Positions 11,586 to 21,693 of a DNA stretch of 64,000 nucleotides are shown piece by piece; positions within the stretch are counted from its first letter, which is position 1; each line of letters begins with the position of its first letter. The stretch spans positions 2,099,785 through 2,163,784 of the forward strand of contig KV748186.1 of NCBI GenBank assembly GCA_001692895.1. Reading direction: 5' to 3'. The notes under the pieces were generated by a model. The model did no database searches, was not told where the DNA came from, and was given only the letters and a program-made list of their open reading frames with translations. The position numbers were made by a program, and so were the translations under genes. This DNA comes from Cenococcum geophilum 1.58 (Eukaryota; Ascomycota; Dothideomycetes; Gloniales; Gloniaceae).

Positions 11586-12807
11586 TTACTGACCCTTCTT
11601 CTCCGCGTCTCTCTTCTCCTGCTCCAGAATATATCTTACGCCCCTTCTGATTCCCTCATCCAAATCCACGATAGGCCAATACCCTAGCCTCCTCCTCGCC
11701 TTATCAATGGAGTAATACCTTGTCATGCAGGAATATTTGACTTGCTGCCTCGTCAAATTTGGCGTCTTGCCCATTGCCCAGAACAACCACTCCAAAGTTC
11801 CGCCCACAGCAAACGCAAAGTCCTCTCCCAAATGCCACACTGAAGACATCGGTAGTGTGTCACCTGCCTCCCGCCATACCGCCCTGGCAAAGTCCCAGAA
11901 GTAGACAGGCTGGCCATTGGTGATAAAGAAAGCCTCACCATCCACCCTTTTAGAGTCCGGGGGAACAATTGGCATCATCTTATAGGTTTGGAGCAGCGCG
12001 TTTACAGCAAGGAGGTGGCCGTGTGCAACATTCCGGACGTAGGAAAAGTCGAAAAGGTTGTTATTTGAGCCGATCTGGAATTTGGTCTGACCTTTTCGGA
12101 AAGCTGTCACCATTTTAGGTAGTAATTGGACGTCGCCTTCGCCGAAGATACCAGCAGGGCGAATCGCGCATGTTAAAAAGTTTGAACGCTGGCGGTTGGC
12201 GGAGAGCACGGCAGATTCGGCGTAGGCCTAGGCAAGCGTCAGCATAATTGGTAATTCGTTAGAGAAGAGGAGTGGATAATTAAGTTCCGCAAAGACTGCA
12301 GAACTTATGGGATACATATCTCCGACCTACTTTCGTTGTAGTATAATACTCGGGCTGCGCGTCTCCCGTTATAAGCGGATATGTCTCGTTCGCATTAATG
12401 AGCTCTGACTTCGGGTCATATATAACGCTCGCCGAGCTTGTGTACACAAATGCCTTGACTCCATTCTCTTGCGCCGTGCTCAGAATATTCTTCGTCCCCT
12501 CCACGTTCACTTTGTAATGTATTTCATTCTTTGCGATTAGAGGCGAACCGGCTGTATGTATGACAACGTCGGGTTTAAGCTTGGCAAAAAGAGTCTTGGT
12601 GGCCTCGGAGTCTGTAACATCGCTCTCGTAATAGGAGACGTTGGGGCTTGAATTTCGATTGTGGGTCGTGCGGAGGTCGAGGACGGAGACGCGAGTTGAG
12701 GGGTGGCGCTCTAGAAGGAGGTTGACAATGTGGTGGCCAAGAAAGCCGCAACCGCCCGTTATGAGGACGTGTCCCAGAGATTTCACCGGGGCATTAGAAG
12801 CAGACAT
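11586..12807 (-). CDS. ERG26: Sterol-4-alpha-carboxylate 3-dehydrogenase (decarboxylating), ERG26 type
   Basis: Model: exon 1 12807-12331, one 103-nt intron (12228-12330, GTAGGT donor, CCTAG acceptor), exon 2 12227-11586; 372 aa, the usual family length. The enzyme oxidises and decarboxylates 4-alpha-carboxysterols in ergosterol synthesis at the ER, as part of the C4-demethylation complex. The N-terminal Rossmann motif GGCGFLG is at residues 18-24, the SDR catalytic pair YxxxK is Tyr155/Lys159, exactly at the end of exon 1, and the TSSASV strand precedes it. Exon 2 carries IRPAGIFGEGD and the conserved DFSYVRNVAHGHLLA block. The start at 12807 was chosen because the NAD fold begins right after it; a longer upstream frame (to 12939) looks like leader. 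Other 3-beta-HSD-family dehydrogenases are possible, but ERG26 fits best. Confidence 0.85.
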
Positions 12808-13382
12808 CGTGAGGTTCAATCGAGGAATCTCGAGAGTAGTGAGTGTATGGAGCTTGGGTAGAGTTGGTCGCCAAAATCCGTCAAATGAAGCTTGGACCCT
12901 GGAATTTATCCACCACCCGAACAGGGTATATATCCTCAAGACTTCAGGAAGATCACCAGCATCTTATTCACTAGGTTTGAATATTGCAACTACCATTAAA
13001 TTTGGTTCTCAATTTTAATGCATCTCATAACTGGACAAACTGCAGAACTAAATCACGCACCAACACCATGCTTGCAAAGGGAGGAGTCGCCATCGTCAAA
13101 CATCTAAGTGAGCAAATTGCAGATGCATAAAAGATGAAATACCCATGGTTTTCCCCCTACCGAGCCACGGAACTCCGGCCATGTATGTGTGCAACTTGAA
13201 TGTATGGATGTGTTAGCAGGATATGGGTATCAAAAAAGCTCGGACGCGAAAGAATGCGCCATATGAACTGCCGCGTCTCCAGTAATATTTGTGACGCCGA
13301 AGAAGACCATATGAGAATTTTGGAGAGCGGTCAGTATCTAAATAGCAGATCAGCGAGCTGTGATATAAGTGATCGGTCCAAC
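12808..13382. other. Spacer upstream of ERG26-type gene
   Basis: About 575 bp between the ERG26-type start codon and the stop of the tandem-E2 gene, both on the minus strand. It holds the ERG26 promoter and the 3' end of the E2 gene, including a possible extra 3' intron and short alternative last exon of the latter (13331-13384). No protein frame of note. Confidence 0.4.
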
Positions 13383-15081
13383 TTACTCTGTGCTTTCTTG
13401 AACAGACCTCCGCAGCTTGCGATTGTAGAGCTTCTTCTCTTCTGGCGTACCCCAGAAGAGTTTTGCAGCATCTGGATTAACTAACGTTCGTGGATCGTAC
13501 GCAGGCGATTCTTCTTCAACAGCCTCAATAATTGCCTCTATGTGCGATTTGAGATCATCTTTGCGGGTCGGATCGTAACATAAAATACCATCCTTTGACA
13601 CGCGGTGATGAAAGATTGGCGTCTCAAATTTGATACGCGGTAGAACATCCGGGAATTTGGGGCTCAAGTATATCTTAATACGAAACATACCACCGTCAAG
13701 GTTTGTCATCGGCCTACCGAAAAGAACGAGTTGCCAAACGAACGGGTTTTTGTCTACGAGTTCCAAGTCTAAGGTGACGCTGTCATTTTTCTTGTAGTTT
13801 TCGACAATTTGCTCAAACTGTCGTTGGAGATTGCTTGCAATACTCATCTCCTTCTGGACTGCAATCTTGCCCTCCTCGGCCCACACCTCCGCCTCTTTGT
13901 TCAATCTTTCGTAGATAGCTTGAAGGCGTAATTTCAAAGAAGAATATTGGAAGTTGCCGTCCATAATATTGCCCGGTCCTTCGAACGGCATCTTCTCAAA
14001 TCGCTGTCCATCTTTATATTTTTCAGACTCTCTCTCGATGGCTAGAAGATACGAATCATAGTACCATAGGAATCGTCGTTTACACAGATCCTTGAATGGC
14101 TCAAACGGTGCGTCCGATGCGTTAGATTGATAGTCCTCTTCAGCATTGTAGACCGTAACGCCTGGTACTTTCTCTCTACCAATTCCTAGATAGTCTTCAA
14201 GTCGCTCTATGATAGATATCCTTAAAGTCTCATGCCGGATCTAAATATATTTAGTACTCAAGCCATCAAAAGCTCCTCCTGAAGCACTTACCTTTGCAAC
14301 ATATGCCTCCTGATTTTTCTTGTCATAGTCTGTTTTGGCGTCCTCAAAACCTGGCTCATTCTCATATGGATTCTGAGACATCAGACTCTGAATAGATATA
14401 AGTATAGATTCGAGGCCTTGGGCGGATGACCATTCTTCGCCTCGCTCGCCTCGCCAAGTGCTGCTGCCACATCAGTAAATCTCCGCGAATATGAGAGAAA
14501 GATTCCCCGGACCCTAGAATTGACCTGTCACAAAATACATCAGTCTTATCTCTCTACGTAGGATGATAGGACGAAGCGAGCGAGTGGTACTTACAAGCAG
14601 ACTCTGCCTTGTGCGTAGATGTTCGGGTTAAAACGAGTCCGCCCAGCATTTGTGGTTATGGCTGTCACAGCTGGAGCTTTTGTGGGGTAATCTATGGGAT
14701 GTCAAAAGGTGTTGATAATGAGTCATTCTATGATCTGACCTCTAGCGAATTTCACAATGAACTAAGATGTAGTTGTCAGTTGGCATTCAAGGGAAGGATT
14801 GGTGTTGTCGAACCTCAAAGAATCCAAACTCATAAGGCGTATCTGGCGGCCCTATGATGAGGGCTCTGACATAGCGGACGTCGATATCGCGACAGGCTAC
14901 AGCGAGAGCTACAGCAACTAGTCAGCCAGCTATTCTTGACCATTTATTTCTATATTCTTACAAAGGTCAGGTCCTTTCTGGATCTCGCTCAGTTCCTGTC
15001 AAAGTGTCAGTACTCTAAGACAAAGAGGCAGGGTAACTTTTAGCATACGCGAGTAATACGTAGGATAGACTGGTTAGACAT
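13383..15081 (-). CDS. UBE2Z-like ubiquitin-conjugating enzyme with two UBC domains
   Basis: Model of eight exons (minus): 15081-15049, 14995-14962, 14917-14814, 14761-14740, 14691-14595, 14524-14513, 14460-14292, 14240-13383; 442 aa. All introns are 44-70 nt with GT..AG ends, and every phase agrees. The N-terminal half matches E2 enzymes of the UBE2Z/BIRC6 type: [45 protein letters not shown] with the catalytic Cys at residue 96, and [15 protein letters not shown]. Phe replaces the His of the common HPN motif, as in UBE2Z. A second UBC-like fold covers about residues 290-440 ([19 protein letters not shown], then [14 protein letters not shown] with Cys378). The role is ubiquitin transfer from E1; substrates are unknown. 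Exons of 12 and 22 nt are notable. A GTAAGT overlapping the stop may allow an alternative end at 13331, adding one Tyr. Confidence 0.85.
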
Positions 15082-15532
15082 GGGTCCGGATTAGATAGCG
15101 AGAGCGGCCAAGAATATTTGGACTGCAACTGCTGAGAATCAGAGGTATTTAAGATAAGAAGGGCGAAAATCTATGTCGCCAGGATGGATGTGGACCTGCA
15201 GCTGAGTTTTCTAGGCAGTTGGACGAGGCTCGTTCCTCAGGCTTTGAAGAGTGAGGTGCTTGCCTGGTGGCAGAAAACGACACGTTCAGCCACAGCGAAT
15301 GAAGGCGGTGACTCTAGCCGCGGATCATCAAACGTCGCGTCGTGGGGAGCGAGAGTTCCTAGAGTGATCCTTCTTATAAGGCTTGACATTGCGGATTCAC
15401 CACACTACGAAAGTTAAACCACAATTCATAATGAGGCCATGAACCTAACAGATGTCCGCCTGAGCTCAGGATACTCTGTGGCTCCAGCACCACCATTCCC
15501 CGCTTCATCTTCACTGCATACCTAAAACCAAA
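15082..15532. promoter_or_regulatory. Shared divergent promoter of the E2 and TRS23 genes
   Basis: A 451-bp region between the start codons of the minus-strand tandem-E2 gene and the plus-strand TRS23-type gene. An open frame at 15184-15417 begins with ATG but has no recognised domain and is more likely chance. The two genes must take their promoters from this interval. Confidence 0.45.
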
Positions 15533-16101
15533 ATGTCATACATTTCAGGCCTTGGGATCTCTTCAACTGACTGATATCAGGGTCGTCTTTGCTCTCTTCA
15601 TCATCAGCAAGGCGGGTGGCCTCATCTACAACCGCGAGTTCCACTCTGGCCTTACCAAACTCACCAGCAACGACTATCTCATGCTCGCCGGTTCATTCCA
15701 CGGGTAATATCCACTCATAAATTATGCAAGGCCGCCCTACTAAGCTTTCAATTACTAGAATGCACGCCATTACCAAACAACTTTGTCCCGTCCCTCCCGT
15801 CCCCGCCAACCCAGCCAGCACAGCACCTTCTCTCGCTCCCTCCCCATTTGCCTCACGTCCTAGCGGCTTGGAACTCCTCGAGTCAACACATTTCCGCATG
15901 CAATGCTTTCAGACGCTCACAGGTGTCAAGTTTCTGCTATTCACAGAACCACAGCAGCCGAATATCGACTCCATGATACGGAGGATTTATGAGTTGTACT
16001 CCGACTTCGTGATGAAGAATCCATTCTACACAGTTGAGATGCCAATACGTTGCGAGAAATTTGATCGAGGATTGGATGGATTTGTGAAGGTGAGAAGTTA
16101 G
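15533..16101 (+). CDS. TRS23: TRAPP complex subunit Trs23 / TRAPPC4 (sybindin-like)
   Basis: Model: exon 1 contributes only AT (15533-15534), then exons 15581-15703 and 15759-16101; 155 aa. Trs23 is a core subunit of the TRAPP tethering complexes, which act as the exchange factor for the Ypt1/Rab1 GTPase at the Golgi. The longin-type fold begins [20 protein letters not shown], continues [21 protein letters not shown] and ends [10 protein letters not shown]...[25 protein letters not shown], which is the family's C-terminal signature. The N-terminal Met is assembled across an intron (AT then G), inferred because no other in-frame ATG precedes VVFALF; the donor (GTCATA) is weak but the ACTGACTGAT branch and CAG acceptor are good. 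The loop between the second and third blocks is Pro/Ala-rich. Confidence 0.85.
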
Positions 16102-16587
16102 GATGGAAGGTTGCTAGATTAAGAGACACATGGGGGATTGCGCTGCATGCTATTTAATAACATTTACTGGGCGAAGTAGATAGGGTTCATGTGAAAGATT
16201 TGCTCCGAGGAACTTGTAGAGGTGATTTGCTGAAGTATTGCGGCTACTAGGATATTCACGGTCTTGAGATTCTCCAAAAGAAGGGATGGGGCAATATCGT
16301 AGTTGAAGGAATCAAATATAGGGGGTTGGTGAAGAAGAGCAAGCAAGGGTCACCTCTTGAATGATCATGAATTGGAACTTTGGAGATGCGTGGATAGTTT
16401 ATGATTGTGACGAGACCTGATTGTTATTATGAGCGTAATAGAGAATAGATGGCGATCAAGGTTCACATATTTCTAGATTATGTGATCTTAAAGCACTCCT
16501 CACTAGAAGAGCATATAATATACAACATGACGCCGGAAGTGCTTCTAGATCGTTCCCGTGAGCATTGGAACGCCGCTAACACCGAAC
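16102..16587. other. Convergent 3' region of TRS23 and RPN10 genes
   Basis: About 486 bp between two convergent stop codons. No coding frame or structured RNA is recognised; presumably 3' UTRs and terminators of both genes. Confidence 0.4.
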
Positions 16588-17679
16588 CTATGCCGTGTCC
16601 ATCTTGTCCGAATCGTCATCTTTCTTCTCGTCTCCCTCACCCTCCTTGCTTCCACTACCACCAGGCTCACCATCCTTATCTAATAAGGGCTGCTTCTCGT
16701 CGCCCTCTGGAATCTTCTCCAACTCAGTCTTACCTTCGGCCTCTTTTGCTCTCTTCTCCTCACGTTCTTGCCTTGCTCTTTCCTCCTCGAGGCTTATCCT
16801 CAAGGCCATTGCTAGTGCGGGATCTAGAGATGGGTCCACACCAAATTCGAACTGATTCGCGCCGCCTTCGCCGCCTTCACCACCTCCGAAACCTGCACCT
16901 CCACCAACACCATCACCAGCTAGTATTGGTGTCGTAACAATAGAATCACGAAGAAGATTCGAGCTTGGTTGGATGACGGCGAGATATGATCCCTCGGCGC
17001 TTTGGCAGTTCTCGTTGAATGCTTCTAGCTTCTTGACGTTGTCCTCCCCAAGCTCGCCAAAAGCGATGAGATCTATACTGATGCCGTTCTTCTTCATGCG
17101 TTTAGAGAGCTTAATGAGCGATTTCTCGTCTTCGGCGATGGGACTGCAGGTAAAGACGATGATGCGCTGCTTCTGAGACTTATTTTCTCGGTGCTTTAGC
17201 GCAAGCTATATTCGTAGGTAGTTAGTTTGTAGCTTCCAAGAATTTAACTTTGGTAGACAAATATTCAAGTCGCTTCTAGGGAGGACGTTGTACCGCTGCA
17301 ACATTGATCCCCGTTGAGAAATGTGAGCTTCCTTTTATCTTCGTCCTGTGCAAACCGTCTAATATCTTGCCGAAATCCGTCGTTAAAGTAGTGAGAATTT
17401 CCGGTGTATTTCCGCCCATGTTCATTAACCCGACCGAGGACTCGGGATTTACGTCCGTCTTTGTGGAGAAGACCAGTTTGACAACATCGCCTTGGGCTTC
17501 CCATCGGGAGGGTCTATGCGTGGTCTGTCAGAGGCGGTTAAACTCAAATATGTTACAGAATCCTACGCATAGTCTCCGTTCCTGCTACTTTCACTGTTGT
17601 CGACCCTACAGAGATATTAGCCATTAAGCTTCGGAAAGCTATGGAGTTGTACGTACACGATCATGGTCGCTTCTGCCAT
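16588..17679 (-). CDS. RPN10: 26S proteasome regulatory subunit Rpn10 (S5a)
   Basis: Model (minus): exons 17679-17657, 17605-17567, 17513-17294, 17205-16588; 299 aa, normal family length. Rpn10 is a ubiquitin receptor in the 19S particle of the proteasome. The VWA domain fills residues 1 to about 190, starting MAEATMIVVDNSESSRNGDY and including SSVGLMNMGG, LTTDFGKILDGLH and IIVFTCSPIAEDEKSL. A Gly-rich linker follows, then a ubiquitin-interacting motif near residues 222-240 (DPALAMALRISLEEE) and a charged Lys/Glu tail. The four exons join in phase; the third intron (17206-17293) starts GTACAA and ends ATATAG. The second acceptor at 17514 was preferred over an AG seven nt upstream because only it keeps the frame. 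Divergent from the Nbl1-type gene. Confidence 0.92.
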
Positions 17680-17994
17680 CTTGAATGTTGGGGAGTGGAG
17701 CGTAAGTTTGAGAGGTATTTACTAAGGAGGAAAGAGTCGGATATCACAGAATATGAGATGAATAAGAGCAAAGGCAGAGGCTAGAGCATGAGCTTAATTC
17801 GAAGACTAGTGAACGACCTAGGACGGCGTTTCGGCAAAACAATATTCCCCACTCGCCGCGCCAAGAGAACGGTTTGTTTACATTGAATGCCTAACTTTAA
17901 CCAACACTTCATTTTTAGAGCCCGTTTCATTCCCAAATTAGTTCGACAATAACCTGCTCATATCGCGATCTAGATTGCGATCTTGAATGCCACA
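17680..17994. promoter_or_regulatory. Shared divergent promoter of RPN10 and NBL1-type genes
   Basis: A 315-bp interval between two start codons facing away from each other. Proteasome genes of ascomycetes often carry a PACE-like or related element; I could not identify a clear copy by eye. No frame or RNA gene is seen here. Confidence 0.45.
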
Positions 17995-19245
17995 ATGGCT
18001 CCGCTACGAACACGAAAGCAAAAGTCCCCACAACCAGAAGCATCTTCTTTCGCGATCCCATCAAAAACCGTGACAATGAAGTCGCCCAGCCCATTCAGAA
18101 CACCAGATAGGAGCCCGAAAAGGCGGAAAGCAGTAATAACACAAGCACAGAAGCAGGCGCTTATAGATAACCTACGGTTAGAGAGTGAGTCTTGGATACC
18201 ACTCCACTCCTGATTTAGGCTCATGACGTGTTTAGTCACTGAACGAGCAAGAAAACTACGAGCTCAGTACGGTCTCCACACCCAAGGTTTAAGGTCGCGC
18301 CTCGAGATACGCGTAAATCGCATACCTCAGGCCCTGCGGACTACTAATATCATGGATTTAATAAATAAATACTCCGAACAAGCCAATCCTACTAGACCAG
18401 TAGCACCTGTTGCCTCTAAGCACCATGTTGCTGAAGCAGCGAGGCCAGCAATAGCGCATAAGCCCGCATCTGAATTGACAAGTCCAGCTCGCCTCCGAGG
18501 CACCAAGCGATCAAGGTAGAGTATCAATCGTTATATTTCAGACATTCAACGGAGCTAATACATACTCCAACACAGCAACGAAATGGCCTCCGACAAGGAA
18601 AACACGCACACCGACCATGACCTAATGATGCCTAAGAAACGTGCCAAAACCACCATTACAGCAGCCCAAGGACCAGTGACTGCAAATAGTCGCGCAACAA
18701 GGACTGCGTCACGCAAGATTGTGCCTTCGCAAGTTCTCTCGCCCAAATCGAACAACTCGCGAACTCTCCCAAGATCTCCTTTCAAGTCTTCCGGCGCAAT
18801 GTCACCTCCGAAATCGTACCTAGCGCGGCCAACTTCCCCACTTAAACCATCTGTTCCCGTCATTCCAGCTGTGGAGAAGCCAGTGGCACGTACAGGCCGG
18901 GCAGCCAGTAGACAGGCTCGTGGTGGACCTACTATTGTTCCATCTGCGGCTACTGGACGAGGTAAAGGTACCGTCACCGCTGCAGCGGGTACTACTGCCA
19001 TTACAAAGGTGGATGGCAGGGGGAGAGGAAGTGATGGGAGCAGTGCATCTGATTCTAGCGCCGGTACGACGATTATCACGAAGAAAAACACAGACCAAGC
19101 ACTAGTAGCAAGGGCAGCAAGGGCAGCGGCCGGAAAGGGTGTAGCAGCAGGGACAGCAGGAAGAAAAGCTGCTGCAGCGAAAGCAGCTAGGGAAAACGCG
19201 GTACCAACAGGTACCGGAGGAAGGGTTCTAAGAGCGAGAAGATAG
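17995..19245 (+). CDS. Borealin N-terminal (Nbl1) domain protein, chromosomal passenger complex
   Basis: Model: exons 17995-18184, 18236-18515, 18576-19245; 379 aa. Borealin/Nbl1 proteins bind INCENP and survivin and help place Aurora kinase on centromeres and the spindle midzone. The domain is split over intron 1: QAQKQALIDNLRLE, then ITERARKLRAQYGLHTQGLRSRLEIRVNRIP, the amphipathic helix typical of the family. The rest is low-complexity and basic, with many SP/TP sites (SPKSNNSRTLPRSPFKSSG), a KEN-box-like DKEN at the start of exon 3, and Ala/Gly/Arg-rich runs at the C-terminus. Yeast Nbl1 is far shorter; the long basic tail is usual in filamentous fungi and may bind chromatin (inference). 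Introns are 51 and 60 nt with GCTAATA before the second acceptor. Confidence 0.85.
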
Positions 19246-21597
19246 TTTATGTTGACCAGTTATCTCTGACCAATTAATTTGGATGAAGAGGGATGAACAT
19301 ACGGCGTTTCCTGGGACGAAAGGGAGTCATAGCTGGATGGAGTTTGCACTAAGGGCGACGTAGCCAATCAGAATTCAGCATCTTTCAATTCACGGAGTCA
19401 TTCCATCCTGATAGCAATATGCATTTGCACACCTGGCCTTTTTAGTCCCAAAGTCTGTCGGATACCGGAAAAGTTTTCCTCCCAAATGAATCGGGCGCGA
19501 AGGATTCGTTCTCTGCATACGTCTGAAACAATGTCCTGTTCCACTATGCAATACGGCAGGATGGGTTCTCCAACAAAGAACTGCAATCTTCTCGTTGTAA
19601 ACGTGTCGCGCTAGTTTTAAAATATCAATAAATCGTGCATATCAGTAAAAGATCATCCCAGATCGGTAGCAAGATCAGTCACATGGGCGAGTAGCACCAA
19701 CATCCAGGGTGAATTTTGTGGAAAAGCGAATCCTCCAGGCGTGATAAGAGGTATCAAATGGTTGACGTGGTCTCTCGAGTCCCGTGTTGAGCTTGATGTT
19801 GAGGGTGCCAGGCACCAAGAAATGTCCCATTCAAGTGGCTTTCTGTACTGGCAAGAGGGGCATCATCACATACGCGTTCGATACTACAACATCTTCCTTC
19901 GGCGTCTGTCAACGTCCATCATCCCCCGCATCGTTACGAGCCGTCCGTCTTATATTATTCTAAGACCGCCAAGATGGCATGCAGCTGCAACTACAGGAGT
20001 TGTTCGTAAACGCAATGACGCAGCCCTGTCCAGAAATGCACACCGCGGCTTGGCGAGATTTGCGGCGTGGAGAAAGAGGTCAATACCGCGCAAGCGACTA
20101 AAATCCAATAGAAAAGCTCCGACTGCTCAGACACGACCAATAGAGTCAATGCGATATGCAAAAACATAGTGATCGCCGCCCAAACGTGATCAGAGAATTG
20201 TGGCGAGAGGGACCCACCGGGTGCAATGTGCAAGGCTGACTCACAGGGCATACTCTAAAACGGACCAAGCGGATCGTTGCGAGGGGGAGCCACCACAAGC
20301 GCGGGTTGCAGGCGGTTGTGGGCTGTTGTGGAGGTGCAAGCAGTACGAGCTAAGCCCGCTGATAGGGCGATTGATTGCTGCGGAGGATGCGCATCCCAGT
20401 GCTCCTGAGGCTTGAGCACAACTTGCTGACCTGAGCAAGGTCCGAGTCGGCGAAAAGGGTGAAACCAGTCGACGAGTTTTCGCGCTCGCGGGCGAGGAAA
20501 ATGATTGTTAATTGAGCCCGAAGCAGCCGAAGGCGTGGAGATTAGAAATGGTCCACGAGCTTAGCTGATGGCCCTGGAGGGCTTCATGGCCGCTGGTTGG
20601 CAGATGGAGGTTTGGTTCGGGGTGTTTTGGCCCCCACCGCTCCCAGTGCTGTGTTCCTCTATCTTTCCGGTCAAGACCTCCCTTGCAGGGTTAAGAGTCG
20701 TTCCGCCCCGGTGAAGCTAGAGTCGCATGACATCTGACCGCCGGTCCCCAGCGTGTTTGCAGCGCTGGAGGGGCGGTTTGGAGGGCAAAGGGCGGACTGG
20801 TGAATTGCACACTTGTTCACCACAATCGCACCTGCCCACAGCGAGCGAATAGCCAGCGAATCGACGCACGCCGCTACCATGCTCCTGACGCCCTCCTGCA
20901 TAACTTGAAAATGAAGGTGAACGGTCGGACTCGGGGGCATCAAGCTCTATTTGAGCTCGCGCACTGGTCCGTGCTATGGCTTAGTTCACTCCACCTCTAG
21001 GCAACAGCGTAAAGACTTCGACGCGACTCCTCAACCCACCCCAAGTTCCCCCCGAGTCCCCCATTGACAAAACCAACCGCTCCTGCCCTTCATCCTCTTC
21101 GTCAGGTACTCGTCGTCAGGCGTCGTCACCGTTTCTTGGACTCTGTTCACCAGTGCCGCCTTAATTTGCTACCATTTTTTAACCGCCGCCCTGCGTTTGG
21201 ACACTGCTGCGCCGCCCTTCTTATACCCTTACTGTCCAAACCTTCATACCATTCTCCTTTCAGCGCCCTTCTTGTTGCCTGCCGGCCTCAGTCCCATCGC
21301 TAGAGCTTGTATTCTCATCTCATCTCACCTCGCTCCACTTCCTCAACTCTCTTCGCCTCCATTATCAACCTTCGATGAGGTCTTGATCAACTGGCCTGCT
21401 GAAGAATCTTTGCATTCATTCGGGCCTGATTGAGTCGTCCACTTCAGCAGCAGGTCACAGCCTCTCTTTCACCCATCCTTTTGCCCACTTTCTCCCGGAA
21501 GGCTGTGTTTGAGCATTCGGGTCCAAATCCCGACTCCCGCCCTTAGCTCTCGTCCGATTAACACGCTTGAACTATCAGTCTCAATCCGGCCTATTTT
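19246..21597. other. Long intergenic and 5' leader region of the C2H2 factor gene
   Basis: About 2.35 kb. The left two thirds show nothing recognisable. From about 21000 the strand becomes pyrimidine-rich (many CTTC, CCTC and CGTC runs), typical of promoter-proximal and leader DNA of fungal regulatory genes. Several short upstream frames (for example 21064-21303 and 21197-21433) precede the main start and could act as uORFs if transcribed. No RNA gene was recognised. Confidence 0.45.
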
Positions 21598-21662
21598 GTG
21601 AGTCATAAACAGGGAAACGCCAGAAGCGTTGGAAACTCAGCTAATTGTTCCACCATTTGCAG
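21598..21662 (+). other. Probable intron in the 5' UTR of the C2H2 factor gene
   Basis: GTGAGT donor at 21598, GCTAATTG branch-like string near 21639, and a TTTGCAG acceptor ending at 21662. It lies 31 nt before the chosen start codon, and reading the frame through it would add 32 residues of atypical sequence. Confidence 0.6.
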
Positions 21663-21693
21663 CGATAGTACCCCCGGACTAGTCAGAACCAAC

